The notes under the pieces were generated by a model. The model was not told where the DNA came from. It did not search any database and was given only the letters and a program-made list of their open reading frames with translations. A stretch of 64,000 bases of DNA, taken from assembly GCF_029227915.1 (NCBI RefSeq), contig NC_079882.1, positions 19,721,001 to 19,785,000 of the forward strand, in the 5' to 3' direction. The stretch's first letter is position 1; each line of letters begins with the position of its first letter. The DNA comes from Hydractinia symbiolongicarpus. Lineage: Eukaryota; Cnidaria; Hydrozoa; Anthoathecata; Hydractiniidae. This document shows positions 37,001 to 50,000 of the stretch, one piece after another. The position numbers were made by a program, and so were the translations under genes.

Positions 37001-38803
37001 TTTTTTTTTACACATTGGGTTGTTTTTTATTGTTTTATATCTTTGTAATGTTTTCCTCCTTTTAGCGAACGTTTTCAATCGATGAGAGGGTCGCTTGGGG
37101 AATGATCAAAATAAAAGATGAAGTATTTAATGGTGAGTCTGTTGAGGATTGGTACACGTTGAGTGGAAAGCAAGGAGACGAGAAGGAAGGCATGGTCAAC
37201 CTCGTACTGCAGTACAGGGTAAGCTTTTGTGTACTGTAGAAATTAAAGAGCATGGTCGAGTAGAAGAGCGGACTCCCCACCCCTCCTTTTTTATTCAGAG
37301 TCGAACAACTGATTAAAGATTTTCGTCAGTACTATAAGTGTTACATAAAATCATTTTCGTTAAGGCAAAGTATTTGTCAAAAGGTAAAACTGATGTCATT
37401 TGGATTTTAGAATTGTATTTTTTTCACTGTGATCGGCTGTATTTTAATGTTTTTTGGGTATTGTGCGGTTGCCTAGATTTCCAATCATCACACAGCATGT
37501 TTCCGTCTAACAATATAAAAGCTATAGAAAAAAATACGTTTGTGGCTAGTGATGGATATTAATATTTTTTTATAACTGCTAATATTTGGTGAGATCAATA
37601 TCCCGGTAAAAATTTGAATATATACATACTGCAATGTCTTACTCTTGATAATCTGATACGTTGCGGTGACACTTTTGCAGGCCGGTTGTATAGTTGATTA
37701 CGCACGCTGTTAGGTTCAGTCCCTAGTGTAAAAAAGACTCCATATCAGCCCTTTATTTATACGCCTTACCTCAAACGCCTGCATTTAGTTGCTTAATTTT
37801 CAAACTGTTTACTGTTAAACTCTTGACGTAAGAATAAACAGTAAAGTGTCATCTCGTAGAAACCACCCGCCCACCCATTGTTTTAAAAGTCATTGTAGAC
37901 CTGACTGGTTAATTCGGAGATTGGACTTTCAATTCGAAGTGTATAAGGGGGTTAACTACAATCCCCCAAAATATATCGAGACTTAGCGGATTTAGGTTTT
38001 TAGCTTATTTGATTAGATCCAAACCCTTAAAATGTGCTAAATGTTGCTGATGTGAGCTTTGCAATTTTTTCCGAATTTTGGGACCTATGTGGGCCTCGAC
38101 GTGGATCATTCCGTAAAGCAGACATGTTAAAATTTCGAATAGCGCAATCTAAACGCTGCTTATCTAAACTACGCATCGGAAAATACAGCACTTCCGCAAC
38201 CTTTTTTTAAAGCAAAATGGCCGAAAAAGTGACACTGTCTCAATATTTTGGTGAGGTATTGTAGAGCGTATTGCATAAAAAAAGACATTTCAGTTAGCTT
38301 AACTTAACGTATATTTAAATATTTGTTTTCGTATACGGTAATACACTAATTATCTGAGAGAGTCGGTATTAAAGATGAACCTTTGCGCGAGGAATATGCT
38401 TGTTCGAATTGTAATCATAGGAAACTTATGGACCTTGTAAAAAAAAGTATTGTAAACCTTTCAATTTGTTTAGAAATCTAACGCAGCACCCACGATGATG
38501 GGACCAATGATGGGCGGACAGATGGTGATGCAACCCATGGTTTATCCAGGTGGCTACGTATATGGCTACCCACCCATGATGTATTCACCGCAGATGATGG
38601 CGCAAGTACCTATGCAACAACAACAGCAGCAGCAACAGCGTCAGAATGTACCTGCACCCGTGCAAATCAACCCGAAGGATTTACAAACGTTGAAAGAAAT
38701 GTGTCCTGAACTGGACGATGAAATTATTAAGGTGGTATTACAAGAAACAGGTGGGAACCTGGATCGAGCTGCTGCCACGTTGGTAGAGATGAACAATTCG
38801 TAA
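34034..38803 (+). CDS. TOLLIP: TOLLIP orthologue (Toll-interacting protein)
   Basis: Six exons on the plus strand: 34034-34064, 35868-36022, 36213-36346, 36443-36491, 37066-37218 and 38474-38803. Phases close and give 283 residues (human about 274). A Tom1-binding segment contains [10 protein letters not shown] (about residues 20-29). The C2 domain spans about 54-174, with [27 protein letters not shown] and [12 protein letters not shown] Met/Pro/Tyr-rich linker follows, including eight consecutive Gln codons. The CUE domain (about 240-283) contains [17 protein letters not shown] and [14 protein letters not shown]. In the family it is an endosomal adaptor: C2 binds phosphoinositides, CUE binds ubiquitin, and it links cargo sorting to Tom1 and to autophagy. 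Exon 1 encodes only ten residues; an ATG in exon 2 (VMTGELP) is an alternative start. Intron 1 is 1.8 kb and intron 5 is 1.25 kb. Confidence 0.95.
36641..36716. repeat. Cluster of TTGTACAA palindromes in TOLLIP intron 4
   Basis: The 12-bp palindrome TGTTGTACAACA (36641-36652), the 14-bp palindrome TTGTTGTACAACAA (36667-36680) and a CTGTACAACAATTG copy follow one another. It is probably a remnant of a palindromic repeat. Confidence 0.65.
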
Positions 38804-39193
38804 TCGCATCCTATGCTTTAAGTAATTACAGGGTTCACAGCCAATCTGGACATCTGGAAAACCCGCGAATTTTCAGGATATTTTAAAATTAGCCATTTTT
38901 TTAAAACAAAAATCATAGGGAATTTTGGAAGAAAATCAGGCAAAGGGAAGTGAATCTTCTCTCGATTCTTACTGTTCTGTTTGAAAATGATTGAATACGT
39001 GATGCGTTAACAAAAAATATGAATGTTATATCAGGGAAAACAGAGAATTTGTTTTGTGTTTTGGCAGGGTATCCTGAATTAGCAGCCTGGATACTAAGTT
39101 GTTTCGTCGAATAATATTTTAAAAAAACTTTTTAGTGAAGTATCTGTATTTTTTTGCGTGACAATTGTTGTTATGCTTTTAAAGGGTAATAAA

Positions 39194-39199
39194 AATAAA
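39194..39199 (+). terminator. Likely TOLLIP poly(A) signal
   Basis: An AATAAA hexamer lies about 390 bases after the stop codon. Another (in TCAATAAAATAT) follows near 39400, so alternative 3' ends are possible. Confidence 0.5.
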
Positions 39200-42100
39200 G
39201 ATGTTAAATGCTACATCATTCAGTTTATTGCAACTGGATCTTCTTTCTTTGAATTTACTTTTAATTTGGTATCATTTTAAAAGATTTGATATATGTTAGT
39301 TGTGAATGTCCTTCTTATTTTGTAAATATGAAATTCCAGAGGAAGTTTCAGTTTCAGCATTGCAAAGTTGAAATTGCCGAATTTGATTTGTAATTTATCA
39401 ATAAAATATTTTTTGGATTTTTTTTGTTAGCTGTAGCTTGTTAATGCAGTATTGAATATTTCACTTGATTTTTTCTTTTAAAACTCGTTGCTAAGGTCCT
39501 GTAGGCCCTAAAAGATTACTCTTTATCTCTGTTTCCATTGAGAAAGTGAGTTGTAATTTTTCTTTGGAAACAATGTTTTTTTTATTTTCAAAAATGACTT
39601 CTGTAATGAATTCGTATATTGTTGTTTGGCACGCCCCGAAGGATAGTGATTTATTAAAAAGAGCTCCTGCGGTCATGGTAAGATTATTTTTGCTCCACTT
39701 TTAGTTGTATGCCTGTGCTTTACATATTACATTCAAGAAAAATATCTCTTGAAAAATTGTCTTCCTCCATGTTTATAATGAACACGAATATGTTTACTAA
39801 GATTTGCCTCTTTTTCATGCACAAGACATTTTACAGAATATAAATTCAGGAAAGTATGTTCTGTTGGATTTCGTGTGTATGATGTTCAAGGTGTGATTTT
39901 CAAGGTTGTTTTAAATACTGGGTTATATTTAGAATAGAGACGATATTGTTAAACACTGAACCCAAATTTTTGGGTTAAAGAAAACTTTGCTAAACCTCAA
40001 TAATTTTTTAAACTTTTTAATTTGAGCCTAAATGTTTTGTTAACTACTACATGCGAGGGCTTCTACCTAAACTCGCTTTACTCCAGGCAATGTAAACAAG
40101 AATACACGTGACATCTACACTTGGCTCTCATTAAAAGCTAAAAGAGTAATTAGCTGTAGTCCGTTATCCAGCTGTAGTAAGCGACACAATTATTTATATA
40201 CATTTGTATCGCCTCAGGAATTTATGCATGTGGTTTAAAAGCTGTGGTAAAACGTAGTTGATTTCCAGAAAAACGCAGTGTTGTTTTCTCGACTGTTTTT
40301 GTGCCGGTTACCGACATTTTGCATAAGTGAGGAAAGATTTAGATGAAAGTAACGTGAAACGTTGGGTGATTTCGGATGTATTAAAGTTGTTTTGCGGTGA
40401 ATAACGGTTTTCAAATATAAACCGTGTAGTGTTTATATTTAAATAGTTTCCTTACGCCAGTTTCCGTTAAGGCGTTATTTGGTCAGAAGGCCCCACTTTT
40501 AGTATCTTGGCTTTTTTCTGTCCGCGTAGACGTCAAAATGTGGGGAGTTATAGTCCAGAGCGCTTTTAACTTCGATCCCGGGTCTTTTTCTGATATCGTC
40601 TCGCCCTCCTGTCATAAAAAAGATAAAGAGCTCTGGGATCGAAGTTGGAGCGCTTAATTGGAATGCCAATGTCGTTTGCTGTAAGAAATTTATCCCAATG
40701 TGATCGTTTCCGTGATCTTTTTAATTGTCAGATATTAATTTTGTAATGATTTTATCGTCTCTGGAAAACGCCCTGCACATTTTTGGCCTCCTCTTATTGA
40801 ACAAATTGTTTAATGAAAATCGACGTATATTTTACCGCGTGGTGCAAATTTTTTTCCACTGACATTAGTCACGATCGCTGATAATTTCACTTTAGTGATA
40901 GCAAAAATGCAGCATAGTGCGTGCATGATATCGTGGCGTTTACATTCACCGCATTCTTATAGATTACTAAGTCAAAAAAAAACAGCATGGTATATAGACG
41001 CATATAAGACACCCTCCCGTTTTGAAAATGTGAAATATTTCCTCTTTCAAGGTGTATCTTAATGATGTCAGAACTGATATAAGATGAAATAGCGCTGAGT
41101 GTATAAGCATTTTTCTTTTCAAAGGGATAGTTCTAAAATAATTGTATTTAATAACTTAATTTCGTCATCACAATTGAGACGATTAACGAACTCCCATCCT
41201 CGTCTCCAGGGTCATTTTTGTTAATGGTGCTGTGCTATGTATATAGCGGAAAATTGAGCCTTCTCATCAGCATATTATAGCCACAAGGACGACGATGACG
41301 AGTCTGACCTTTACGCTGACTGATAATGAATGTTTTCTTATCTAGCTTATGAGCCGACGTTATGCATTGTCATTATATACCATTGTTACTATGTTTATTC
41401 CCAATGTTCGTTTTTGTACAAAAATAGAGTTTTTTTTCTTTCTCTATTTTTAAGTCTCGTAAACGTGACAATTTCGCTGAACAAACATTTAATTTATATT
41501 TAACCTTTCATAATTCATACATCTGTTTACATCAGCTAATTTCGTTTTTTAAATAAAACTCAGGAGGAGGGTTTTCTTCTACGTGGGAGGGAGGATACCT
41601 ATCCTCTGACAAACACATGAAGTGTAAGAAGTTTGAAAAATCTGACAAATTATAATTACTGACTTAATGAGATGTATAATCATGTTGTTTTAAGGGTATA
41701 GGTTTCATTTCCTGATTAAATAAAATTTAATCTAGGAGAAAACATACTAATCTTGCCTTAATACGATTTTTAAAAAATGTAAACGCAAGAATTTTGTTTT
41801 TCCAAGTCAAACTTTTAAAGAAAAAGAAACGCCGTTACGCGAAATTACTTACGCAACCGAAGCTCAAAAGGCGGGCTTTTTATTTCACGAAAATTATTGG
41901 TTGCCCACCCAAGCGAATTAAAATCTGATGAGTTTAAAATAGATTTGACAGTTCAATTTATCGTTGTGAAATTCACACTAAAACGTTCAGATGCGTGGAA
42001 AGAGACCTTTTTACATTTTTTACGAAATATAACAAGGAATAAAGAAAAAGCTATTAATAAAATAACGAAAGTTGTAGATAATTTGCCACAGGAACTAACT

Positions 42101-42668
42101 TCTACTTTCTACTGATAAGTTTGTAATGATAAGAACGTTTGTAATGCGTAAAGTTGGTTTATTTTAGAAAGATAATTAACGATGTAATTTCATTTGATAG
42201 GAAATAAAGTTCCATAAAGTTATGTTCTTTCTGTGCCTTCCAATTAGAGAATTAATATGCCTACAGAATTTCTGGTATGAACACAAACAGAGGTGCGAAA
42301 TAGTTTGTATGCCGATTCGTTCCCAAACACATATTATTTACGACTTCCTTCTTAAGCACATGTTTGTTATCCGTGTTGATATGAGAATTTGGGAAATGTG
42401 TTGCATTCTTTTTTACCTCGAGAATTTGGAAAGCTTAATGAGAAAGCCTAATAAAGAAAAATATATTTGGTTAACCACTTTTCTCCTCCTGATAGGAAAT
42501 TAACGAAACCGCACAATTTAAAAGTTATGTGCTAACTGTTTAGAAAACAGAAAATAAAATGCTTCAAAACTTGGTATATCCGTTTTATAAAAAAATGCAC
42601 AAGTTAAAATAGCAATCATATATATTACAAGTTTAGTAATTACAATATACACAACAGTACATGACTCT
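39200..42668. other. Intergenic region between TOLLIP and an unidentified gene
   Basis: No gene is recognised. It contains the 97-bp inverted-repeat element at 40559-40655 and a lone ATCCTCGTCTCCAGGGTC half-site near 41197. Frames at 41897-42115 and 42222-42503 (plus) and 42518-42763 (minus) show no domain; the last overlaps the end of the next gene. Confidence 0.45.
40559..40655. mobile_element. Short MITE with CTTCGATCCC ends
   Basis: The left arm contains AGCGCTTTTAACTTCGATCC. The right arm contains GGATCGAAGTTGGAGCGCTT, its near-perfect reverse complement. The arms of about 23 bp flank a spacer of about 50 bp. The ends resemble those of the element at 50305-50427. Confidence 0.7.
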
Positions 42669-44063
42669 TTACAGTTCCGTAACACATAGATCAGTGGATG
42701 GCATACTACAAACTTCAAGTCTTTTAGCCCACTGTTTACGTTCTCTCGCGTAACGTGCAACATGTCCAGTTTCGATAACGCTTTTCATTGTTTCACCTCT
42801 TAAAAGTAAACTATCCGTGGACGAACGCGGTTTAACAAGTTTTATCGCGCGTTGGTGTTGTTTTGAGTCAGTTGTTTGTTTACCATCTGTCACTTCGGCT
42901 TGTGAACTCTGTGACAGTTGTGAATCGCGCTTACGAGAAATTACTTTTAGAGATTGACTTCTTGATATTCTCCTTTTGCGAAAAATAGTCCTCGAAATTC
43001 TTTCTTTACCATCCGTATTTTCTTTACTTGTTTTTCGTTCCAATGTTTTTCTCTGACTATTGTTGTTGTTTTCAGTACAGTCTTTGTTTACGTTTCCGCT
43101 GCTTTCGAATGATTGTGTTGATACAGCATGACGAAAAGAGTCAGCCCTGGAAAAACGTAATGTATGCACGGAGGAACAGTCTCGCGTAGTCGGAGATTCG
43201 GGCGATGACTCGTAACCGGGATCTGGAAGTTGTTTCGGCAATAAACGATCGATGTCACGACTGCCAATTACCGTTGCACTTCTTCCTTTTCTTTGAATCT
43301 TCTTTTCTACTAAAGGACTTTCTGCCTTTTTAGCTGCATTTTTTCGTAAAAGCGAATCTCGTAACGACGATCTTCTTTTATGTGGTTTGGCAAACAAGTC
43401 TTCGCTTTCTGTGTTACTATCAAAAGATTTCGATGTTTTTGATTTGCGCCCATGTAACGAAAGTGTGCGTAAAATACTCTGTTTTTTATTTGATTTACTT
43501 TCCCGGAGTTCGGTATTTCGCGATGGTAAAATTTCTTCGACATCTTCTGTCAAGTTTTCTGACAATAAGTTAATAGCGTTCAATATCAAATCTGCGACAA
43601 CTTTATTTTCAATCATAAAACCCACATGCTCAGTGAAACATGGGTTTGTGTTCAAGACATGAAAATTAGACGTTTGTGGTTGAACCGTTACGAAGTCTGC
43701 CCATATCATATACCACAATAAACGTATTGAACTCTTCTGAAATAGTGTTATTTTTAAATCCTTGCGGCTAGCACCATATACTATAGCTAAAACACCAGTA
43801 TCAAAATAAAACCAATCAGGCGACGTCTTCCCATCTGCGTCAATTACTTGCTGTTCTCGAGAAATATAAAGTTTCGTCATGCAAGGTGCAATGATAAACT
43901 TTTTGTTCGGATAAAGCTCTGAGAGTTTACCGCGTATTTTTAATAAGTCGTCTGCCTCGATAACTAAAATCTCGTTCGTCCTTGAGTCTATAGGTTTCTT
44001 TCGAATTGCAAGATTTTGACATGCGTCTGTAAGATCAACCATGTTGTCGGTTACAAGAACCAT
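42669..44063 (-). CDS. Unidentified 464-residue protein with basic Ser/Arg-rich tail
   Basis: This frame of 464 codons is uninterrupted, and its length and regular composition make it a real coding exon. I do not recognise the family. Residues about 25-195 look folded: alternating hydrophobic stretches such as NKKFIIAPCMTKLYIS, WFYFDTGVLAIVYG and IRLLWYMIWADFVTVQP, then a helix ENKVVADLILNAINLL. The size and strand-rich character followed by a helix would fit a PH/PTB- or WH1-like module, but this is only an impression. Residues about 205-440 are rich in Ser, Arg and Lys and probably disordered, with HKRRSSLRDSLLR, PDPGYESSPESPTTRD, TIFRKRRISRSQSL and RSSTDSLLLRG, which resemble basophilic kinase sites. 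No signal peptide or membrane segment is seen. The ATG at 44063 is the first in frame; a noncoding or short 5' exon cannot be excluded. Confidence 0.75.
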   Translation of the reverse strand: MVLVTDNMVDLTDACQNLAIRKKPIDSRTNEILVIEADDLLKIRGKLSELYPNKKFIIAPCMTKLYISREQQVIDADGKTSPDWFYFDTGVLAIVYGASRKDLKITLFQKSSIRLLWYMIWADFVTVQPQTSNFHVLNTNPCFTEHVGFMIENKVVADLILNAINLLSENLTEDVEEILPSRNTELRESKSNKKQSILRTLSLHGRKSKTSKSFDSNTESEDLFAKPHKRRSSLRDSLLRKNAAKKAESPLVEKKIQRKGRSATVIGSRDIDRLLPKQLPDPGYESSPESPTTRDCSSVHTLRFSRADSFRHAVSTQSFESSGNVNKDCTENNNNSQRKTLERKTSKENTDGKERISRTIFRKRRISRSQSLKVISRKRDSQLSQSSQAEVTDGKQTTDSKQHQRAIKLVKPRSSTDSLLLRGETMKSVIETGHVARYARERKQWAKRLEVCSMPSTDLCVTEL

Positions 44064-47000
44064 TTTGTTTTAACTATGACTAGCTTTAATGTTATTTGAA
44101 TATAAACAGTCACTATCCAATTTTATTTTAAATGTTCTTTCAATTTGGTCTTCTAAGAATCAATATAATGAAAGAAATCTGAAACTTTTAGCTTTATTTG
44201 GCACGCGAGCAAAATCTTGAATAATCCTGTATATACGCCAGTTGCTTTAATATCAGTGATTCCCCGGAATAAATTATGAAAGTGATATGTCTGTCTCTGC
44301 TTTTATTCACTTCGTATTAAATATTTGAAACCGTATAGCTGAATGTATGTTTTTATAAAAAAATAATAATTTCTTTATATACAGCTGACAATACGATGTA
44401 TGCCACTTAAATGTCAAATAAACTGAACTTAAGCTATTTACGAGTTTACCAATGACATGTCTCAACCATCTCTTATTGTTCCCTACGGAATAAACTTGTC
44501 AACGTAATTAAATGAAACATCAACGAAGACTTTGAGCAGGTTAGTTTTTAATGGCGGCCTTTCTTTAATGTCTTTTTATGTTTATTTTAAACTCAAATAT
44601 ATAGACGTAATTTGTTTGTTTTGTTTATCCTTAGTTCTTTCAATGCTTACTTTCTTAAACTTTAAATTCGTGTTAATTGTTGATTAAAACTGCAAGCTTA
44701 TAACTGTCTTCTGTTCTTCTGTTTTCCTATCTGATGCTAGCAAAAAATGCATTCTAAGAAAATTTTCGGTGACGGAATATGAAACAAGGTTATTTGGGGC
44801 ATAAAATACAAAGTTTCGAAATTTGTTTTACTACTGCGACGTTTTGTAAATAAAATTTACTTTCTTTGTATACATTGGCACCATGTTTAAATCTTTGATC
44901 AAATTCGAAAACAATATTGTATTATAAGTCAGTATATGCTAAACTTTTCCTTGATTAAATTATTCATATTACGAAAGTATCTCTGAAAAATTTCCTAAAA
45001 TTGCAGAAATGGCATCCTAACAATCTTTTCTCACTTCAATAAACATGAATAAGATGCTCTTGTTTTATTACAACTCTAAGCCTAAAAATGTTCTTAAGAC
45101 GTTTCTTATTTATACCAATACAAGTGACCATAAGATTTTCCACATTGTTTCTTCCAAAGAAAACCATGTAGCCACGCCCAGAATGTCTTAAAGTCGTTGT
45201 AAGTTCTTGACCAAGTCAGTTCCCTATGTTATTATATGGTTTTCTCTTATAAAAAAGGTTTGATATTCAACATTTCTTTCCTAAATTTTGTACGTTTTCA
45301 GGCAAACAACGGTCACGTTTTTGCAAGTTTAGCAAGTAACAGTTATAATATATCCAATTAAGCTTTTATAACTCCACTAACAATCCAATTATCCAATTTC
45401 CAGTCTTACATATAACACATTTGTAAACAAAGATGGTTGAAGGAAGAGGTCTGACATTGCCTAGCAACAAAACATTTCAAACTGACATCAAATTAAACCT
45501 TTACCCTGTTTACAAATATTTTCTCACGATAAAGTTTTCGAATTTTCAGTGTTATTTATGGATAGATATTGAAGACTGTTAAAAACTAAAAAGTATTTTG
45601 TTCTAGCAACCTGGTCAACAGGTCTATTTTTGTCTCTATCTGTAAAAGGTCCTGGGACAGGGATTAACTCTTCCCATTTTATGTTAAACGTGTATTTTCG
45701 TGACAATAGAAATAAGGTTTCTTAAGTGATGCAATTCTATTTTTCTCAAAGGAACATTGCCATCGATCAGAAGTAGTTAAGGACTGTTTAATAATATAGT
45801 CGAAACACTTTAAATCTAATAGTTTCACAACAAAAAAGGAATGTTCCCTCCTTTGTGACTTAAAGTACGAGGAGGGGTAATTTTAAAAACAACGCTTAAA
45901 AAAGGAGTTAAGATGGCGTTGATATGTTTATCCTGTTGACATCTTGACATTTCTTTGATATGTTATATAAATAAAACTCAAAACAATTACTGCAGTCAAG
46001 TCTGTCATTATTATACACAAAAAGTGTTTTTCTTGTACGCCAGAGCCTTTTCTAAGGCGTCGCATGCATGAATAATTTTTGCTTAAAATTTTATAAACCC
46101 GATGTTTTCCCGCCTTTTACTTTTCATATGTAGCTATACTGTTTTTTTATAAGAATATACTCCATAAAGGAATATTCAAGATGAAATTAGACAAAACGTT
46201 AAGAACATCCTAAGAATATGTTATCTCGAAAATTTGCTTGCGTCCTAAAGATGGAATATAAGCAAAAAACAACGTATAACCTTCTACCCTATGATTAATG
46301 TCTTTATTCTCCCCCACAAAATCTAGTTTTCTGTCCGTCAGTTGAATTAGGTTAATTAAACAACAGCACCTTAGGCTGATATTTACACCGGTTTGCATTC
46401 TCAGATCAACGGGTGCTAAGAATATGCTAAGAATATATCAGGATGATTTTTGTCCAAAAGTTAAGAATTTTCACGTTGAAAGAAAAAAAACCTTTCATTC
46501 TTACATAAAAAAGTATTTGTTAATTTTGTTAGTAATCAACAAACCTTTTGTATTGCGTGTACCGTAACTATAAAAAAAATTATTAAAATTTTGCAATCTC
46601 AAGTTATGGCGCGAAATTACTAGCATATCATATATGTCGAAACATTAATGTAACGTCGTCCTTTGAGATTACATAAGTTGAAATTGATCAGAATTTTTTT
46701 TCATAAGAATACGTTTTTCTGCCGATGCTTGACATGATTTTTTTTTAATTTATATTCGGCAACATTCTTAGAAATGAAACCCTTGGTCATTTTGTTACAC
46801 AACTATGGGTTTAATTATTTTTTACCACTTGAAAGTCTCGTTTCCAGGTTTTTGTTTGCTCTGATATGTGGTTGGTGTAAACTCTCCGGTCGAAGTTGCT
46901 CCAAACATATATAATAAACCTCCTTGCACAAAGGAATTATACTATAATAGCGAGTTTCGGGATCTGATTTTTTTGGCTTCGAGAGATATACAGTGAGATT

Positions 47001-50000
47001 TCAATTTTTCCAACTCCAAAGTGCAAAGAATTTGCTAGAGAGGGAAATATGTATGATAAAGATGGAAAATTGTCCAATTTTGATTTGCCCTTTTGAATAA
47101 TTTGATACCGCTCCGTAATAACGGTTCCGGGGGCGAGGATGGAAATTGTCTTGAAAGTTACACAGTATGCCAGTAAATTAAGTTTAGAAAGCCAGAAGGC
47201 AACAAAAATCAGTTTATTATATTTTTCTTTTGTGCTGCATTACCATGGATGTATTTACGTGTGCATTTTTTACAAAATGTCTAGCTAGCATAAGTACGTA
47301 AAGGTCTTTTTGAACCTATCTATATGTAGCAGTCTTATCGCCATATCTTAATACTAGTATATATTATTTTAATGAGGCGCTAATAATAACTAATTCCCGA
47401 CTTTACGTCAAACTGTGCATGACTTGTTTGTTAAAGATGATTAATGGAGGCGCGTTTAGAAATATTTGTTTTAGTTATATCTCATGGTCTATATTGTAAA
47501 GTAGTCACCGCTTAACTCGAATATGGCATACACACTCAAACTTTTCTTTTTTGGCTTAACAAACTTCTCATAAATACGCTGGATAACACGAATACTTACT
47601 ATTTTTTTTAACTCGAACTATGTTTTACGTTCGGGGAAGCTAACCTCGTCCCCAGGACTTGTGAGGCTTTTTATATTTGGAAGGCCTATTTGCGTTTAAA
47701 AAGGTTATAAGAAATAGGGCAAAAAAATAAGCATAGTAACAAAATTTATTGTTTCTTAAACAACAAAATTACAGAGAACATAAGTTTTTAAAATATTTTT
47801 TAAAATGTCAATATGTTGTCTCTGTCAAGACTTTTTACGTGAAGATACATTGGAAACAGGGATAGTATCAGGGTCAAAGACAAAGACCAATTATTTTTTT
47901 CAAGGGAGGGGAGAGGTTTTAAAAAAAATGTGCTTACTTTTTTACTAATTCGCTGACACGGCATTTTTCCAGAATGAAAAATTCCTTTCAGGGTGTCCTA
48001 ATTATTAACTGCTTATCAGGTTATTAAGTCGATAAACGCTCCATAACATTGAGTAGATTAATAAATAGCATGAACAAACAAAACAATCAAAATTACGTTT
48101 TTTATGAAATGTTCTTAAGCTGCGCACCAGGAACGGTAAAACGAGTGGCCGCGTTTTTCACACACCGGCGCGCAATCTCAGGCTATCCATAATGGCTGAC
48201 AATATTTATGGAAGCAAATATAAGGAATTGGAAGATTATACGGTTCAGATTATTTTATTTTTTTCTTGCTTAAAGAACACGTAGTGTTCCGCTTATTCGC
48301 TTGGTTAAGCATTTCTTTTGTCAAAAATATTTTCCTCGAGGAGTCTGGTGGATTTTCGACACTATCTTGCGAAAATTTGAGAAATATGAAATATTTAAAA
48401 TATTTTGGCTTGTTAGGATTTCCTATAACTAATTTGTACGTCATTTTTAATGACGAAAAATACACCTAATCATTAAAAATGGATCAAAAGTTTGCGACAT
48501 TATTATTTAGCATCACAATAAAAATCTTTTTCTTATTAGCTAACGTGACATCAAGGGAATTAGGGTCTTAAGATTCGCAACGCTTTTCTAGTTTCTAACA
48601 AAAAAAAAATAAAAAGAAAGATATCAAGAGAAGAGAGAGTTGACTTGCCAAACTAAACAAAACCACTACGTAGAAGCAGGTTTTGAATGACGTACTTTCT
48701 GTCATTTCTTCCAGCAAATGTAAACATTTGATTAAAATACCGCTAACAATATCAAGTTTTTAGTATTATTACAAAAAGAGCCTTATTATCGTGTATAAGT
48801 CTATTTTGTCTGTCTGAGCTTTGACGTCGCTTAACTTTTTCGATTACTTTAGTCTTAAAGCCACTGATTATATTCTTAAAGAAGACAATTTCAAGAGCCC
48901 AGTCACATCTAAATGCGAAAAAGAAGCCCTAGGAACGAGATTGCTTAAAGAAGGCATAAAATTCAATGCTTTTGTGGTTTTAAGATAATTCATGTAACAG
49001 AAGGCTTTTTAGTGCTAACCGCATAGTTTAAAGAGAAACAAGGATGGATCTCAAGCAAACAGCAACTGTAATTAAGCTATTCTGGAGATTTACTATAGTC
49101 GGTTTCTTTAATCAACTCCTATCCCAGATCTCTTTCTGCTGTTGTCATTGTCCGTGCGATAATTTAAAACGTTGCGTGCACACGTGTATGTATTCGCAAG
49201 CATGTTACAAAAGATTTTCTTGTTTAGGAGTATGACGATCACTTAGTTCGAGTATTTGCGGTTTACATAAACAAAACCTACTCGTTTTTAGAAACCGTTA
49301 GAGTAATCGTAAAATCGTGGTATCTTAATTTCTTCCTCGGGATTGTAATTGTTGGCCCTCTAAATTGTTTAACAAGATTAGATATATTTATGAATGTTTG
49401 TCACATAAAAAACAAAAACAAAATAACTTAGCGTTTTCATATTTGACGTGATTTTGGAACTACTACCGTACCTGGCGTACTCAATAAAATGCGCAGCGCT
49501 AAAGAACTATTATGAGGCACACCCGGTAGCGATTATTTTTTGCTCAAGGTCTAAATTGTCCCTAGTATCTACATGCTTGTACGGGCTAGAATAAGAATAA
49601 CCGCCACTTGACTGTGTAATGAACGCATGTGGAATCATGTCTATCGTACGCGTTTAAAAAGTTGTTTAATTTAAAATATCACCCAATAAATTGCATGCAG
49701 CACTAAATGACAACTTATCACCCTCTCTCCCCCTTTTGTATTCAGTTGTTGAGAGCACTTCCCTCTCTCAGGTACACGAGTTCGCCTTTGTGAAAGTGCG
49801 TACGTACACATGCAGCATCAGATCCTCCACCTTTGAGCGAAACTGATAAGGACGACAAGAAACTATAGTTGTTTGTTCACCTTTATTACTGAAAAGAAAA
49901 AAAAAACTCCCTCCCTGTAGGTGAATTACGATCAATCCATAAACGAGAATAGTCGGAAGTAATTATAGAAAAGATAAAAAAACCTTCCAAAACAAAATAG

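Noticed and set aside
42222-42503. 93-codon plus-strand frame downstream of the unidentified gene
   Set aside because: No domain, no splice evidence, and composition like nearby noncoding DNA.
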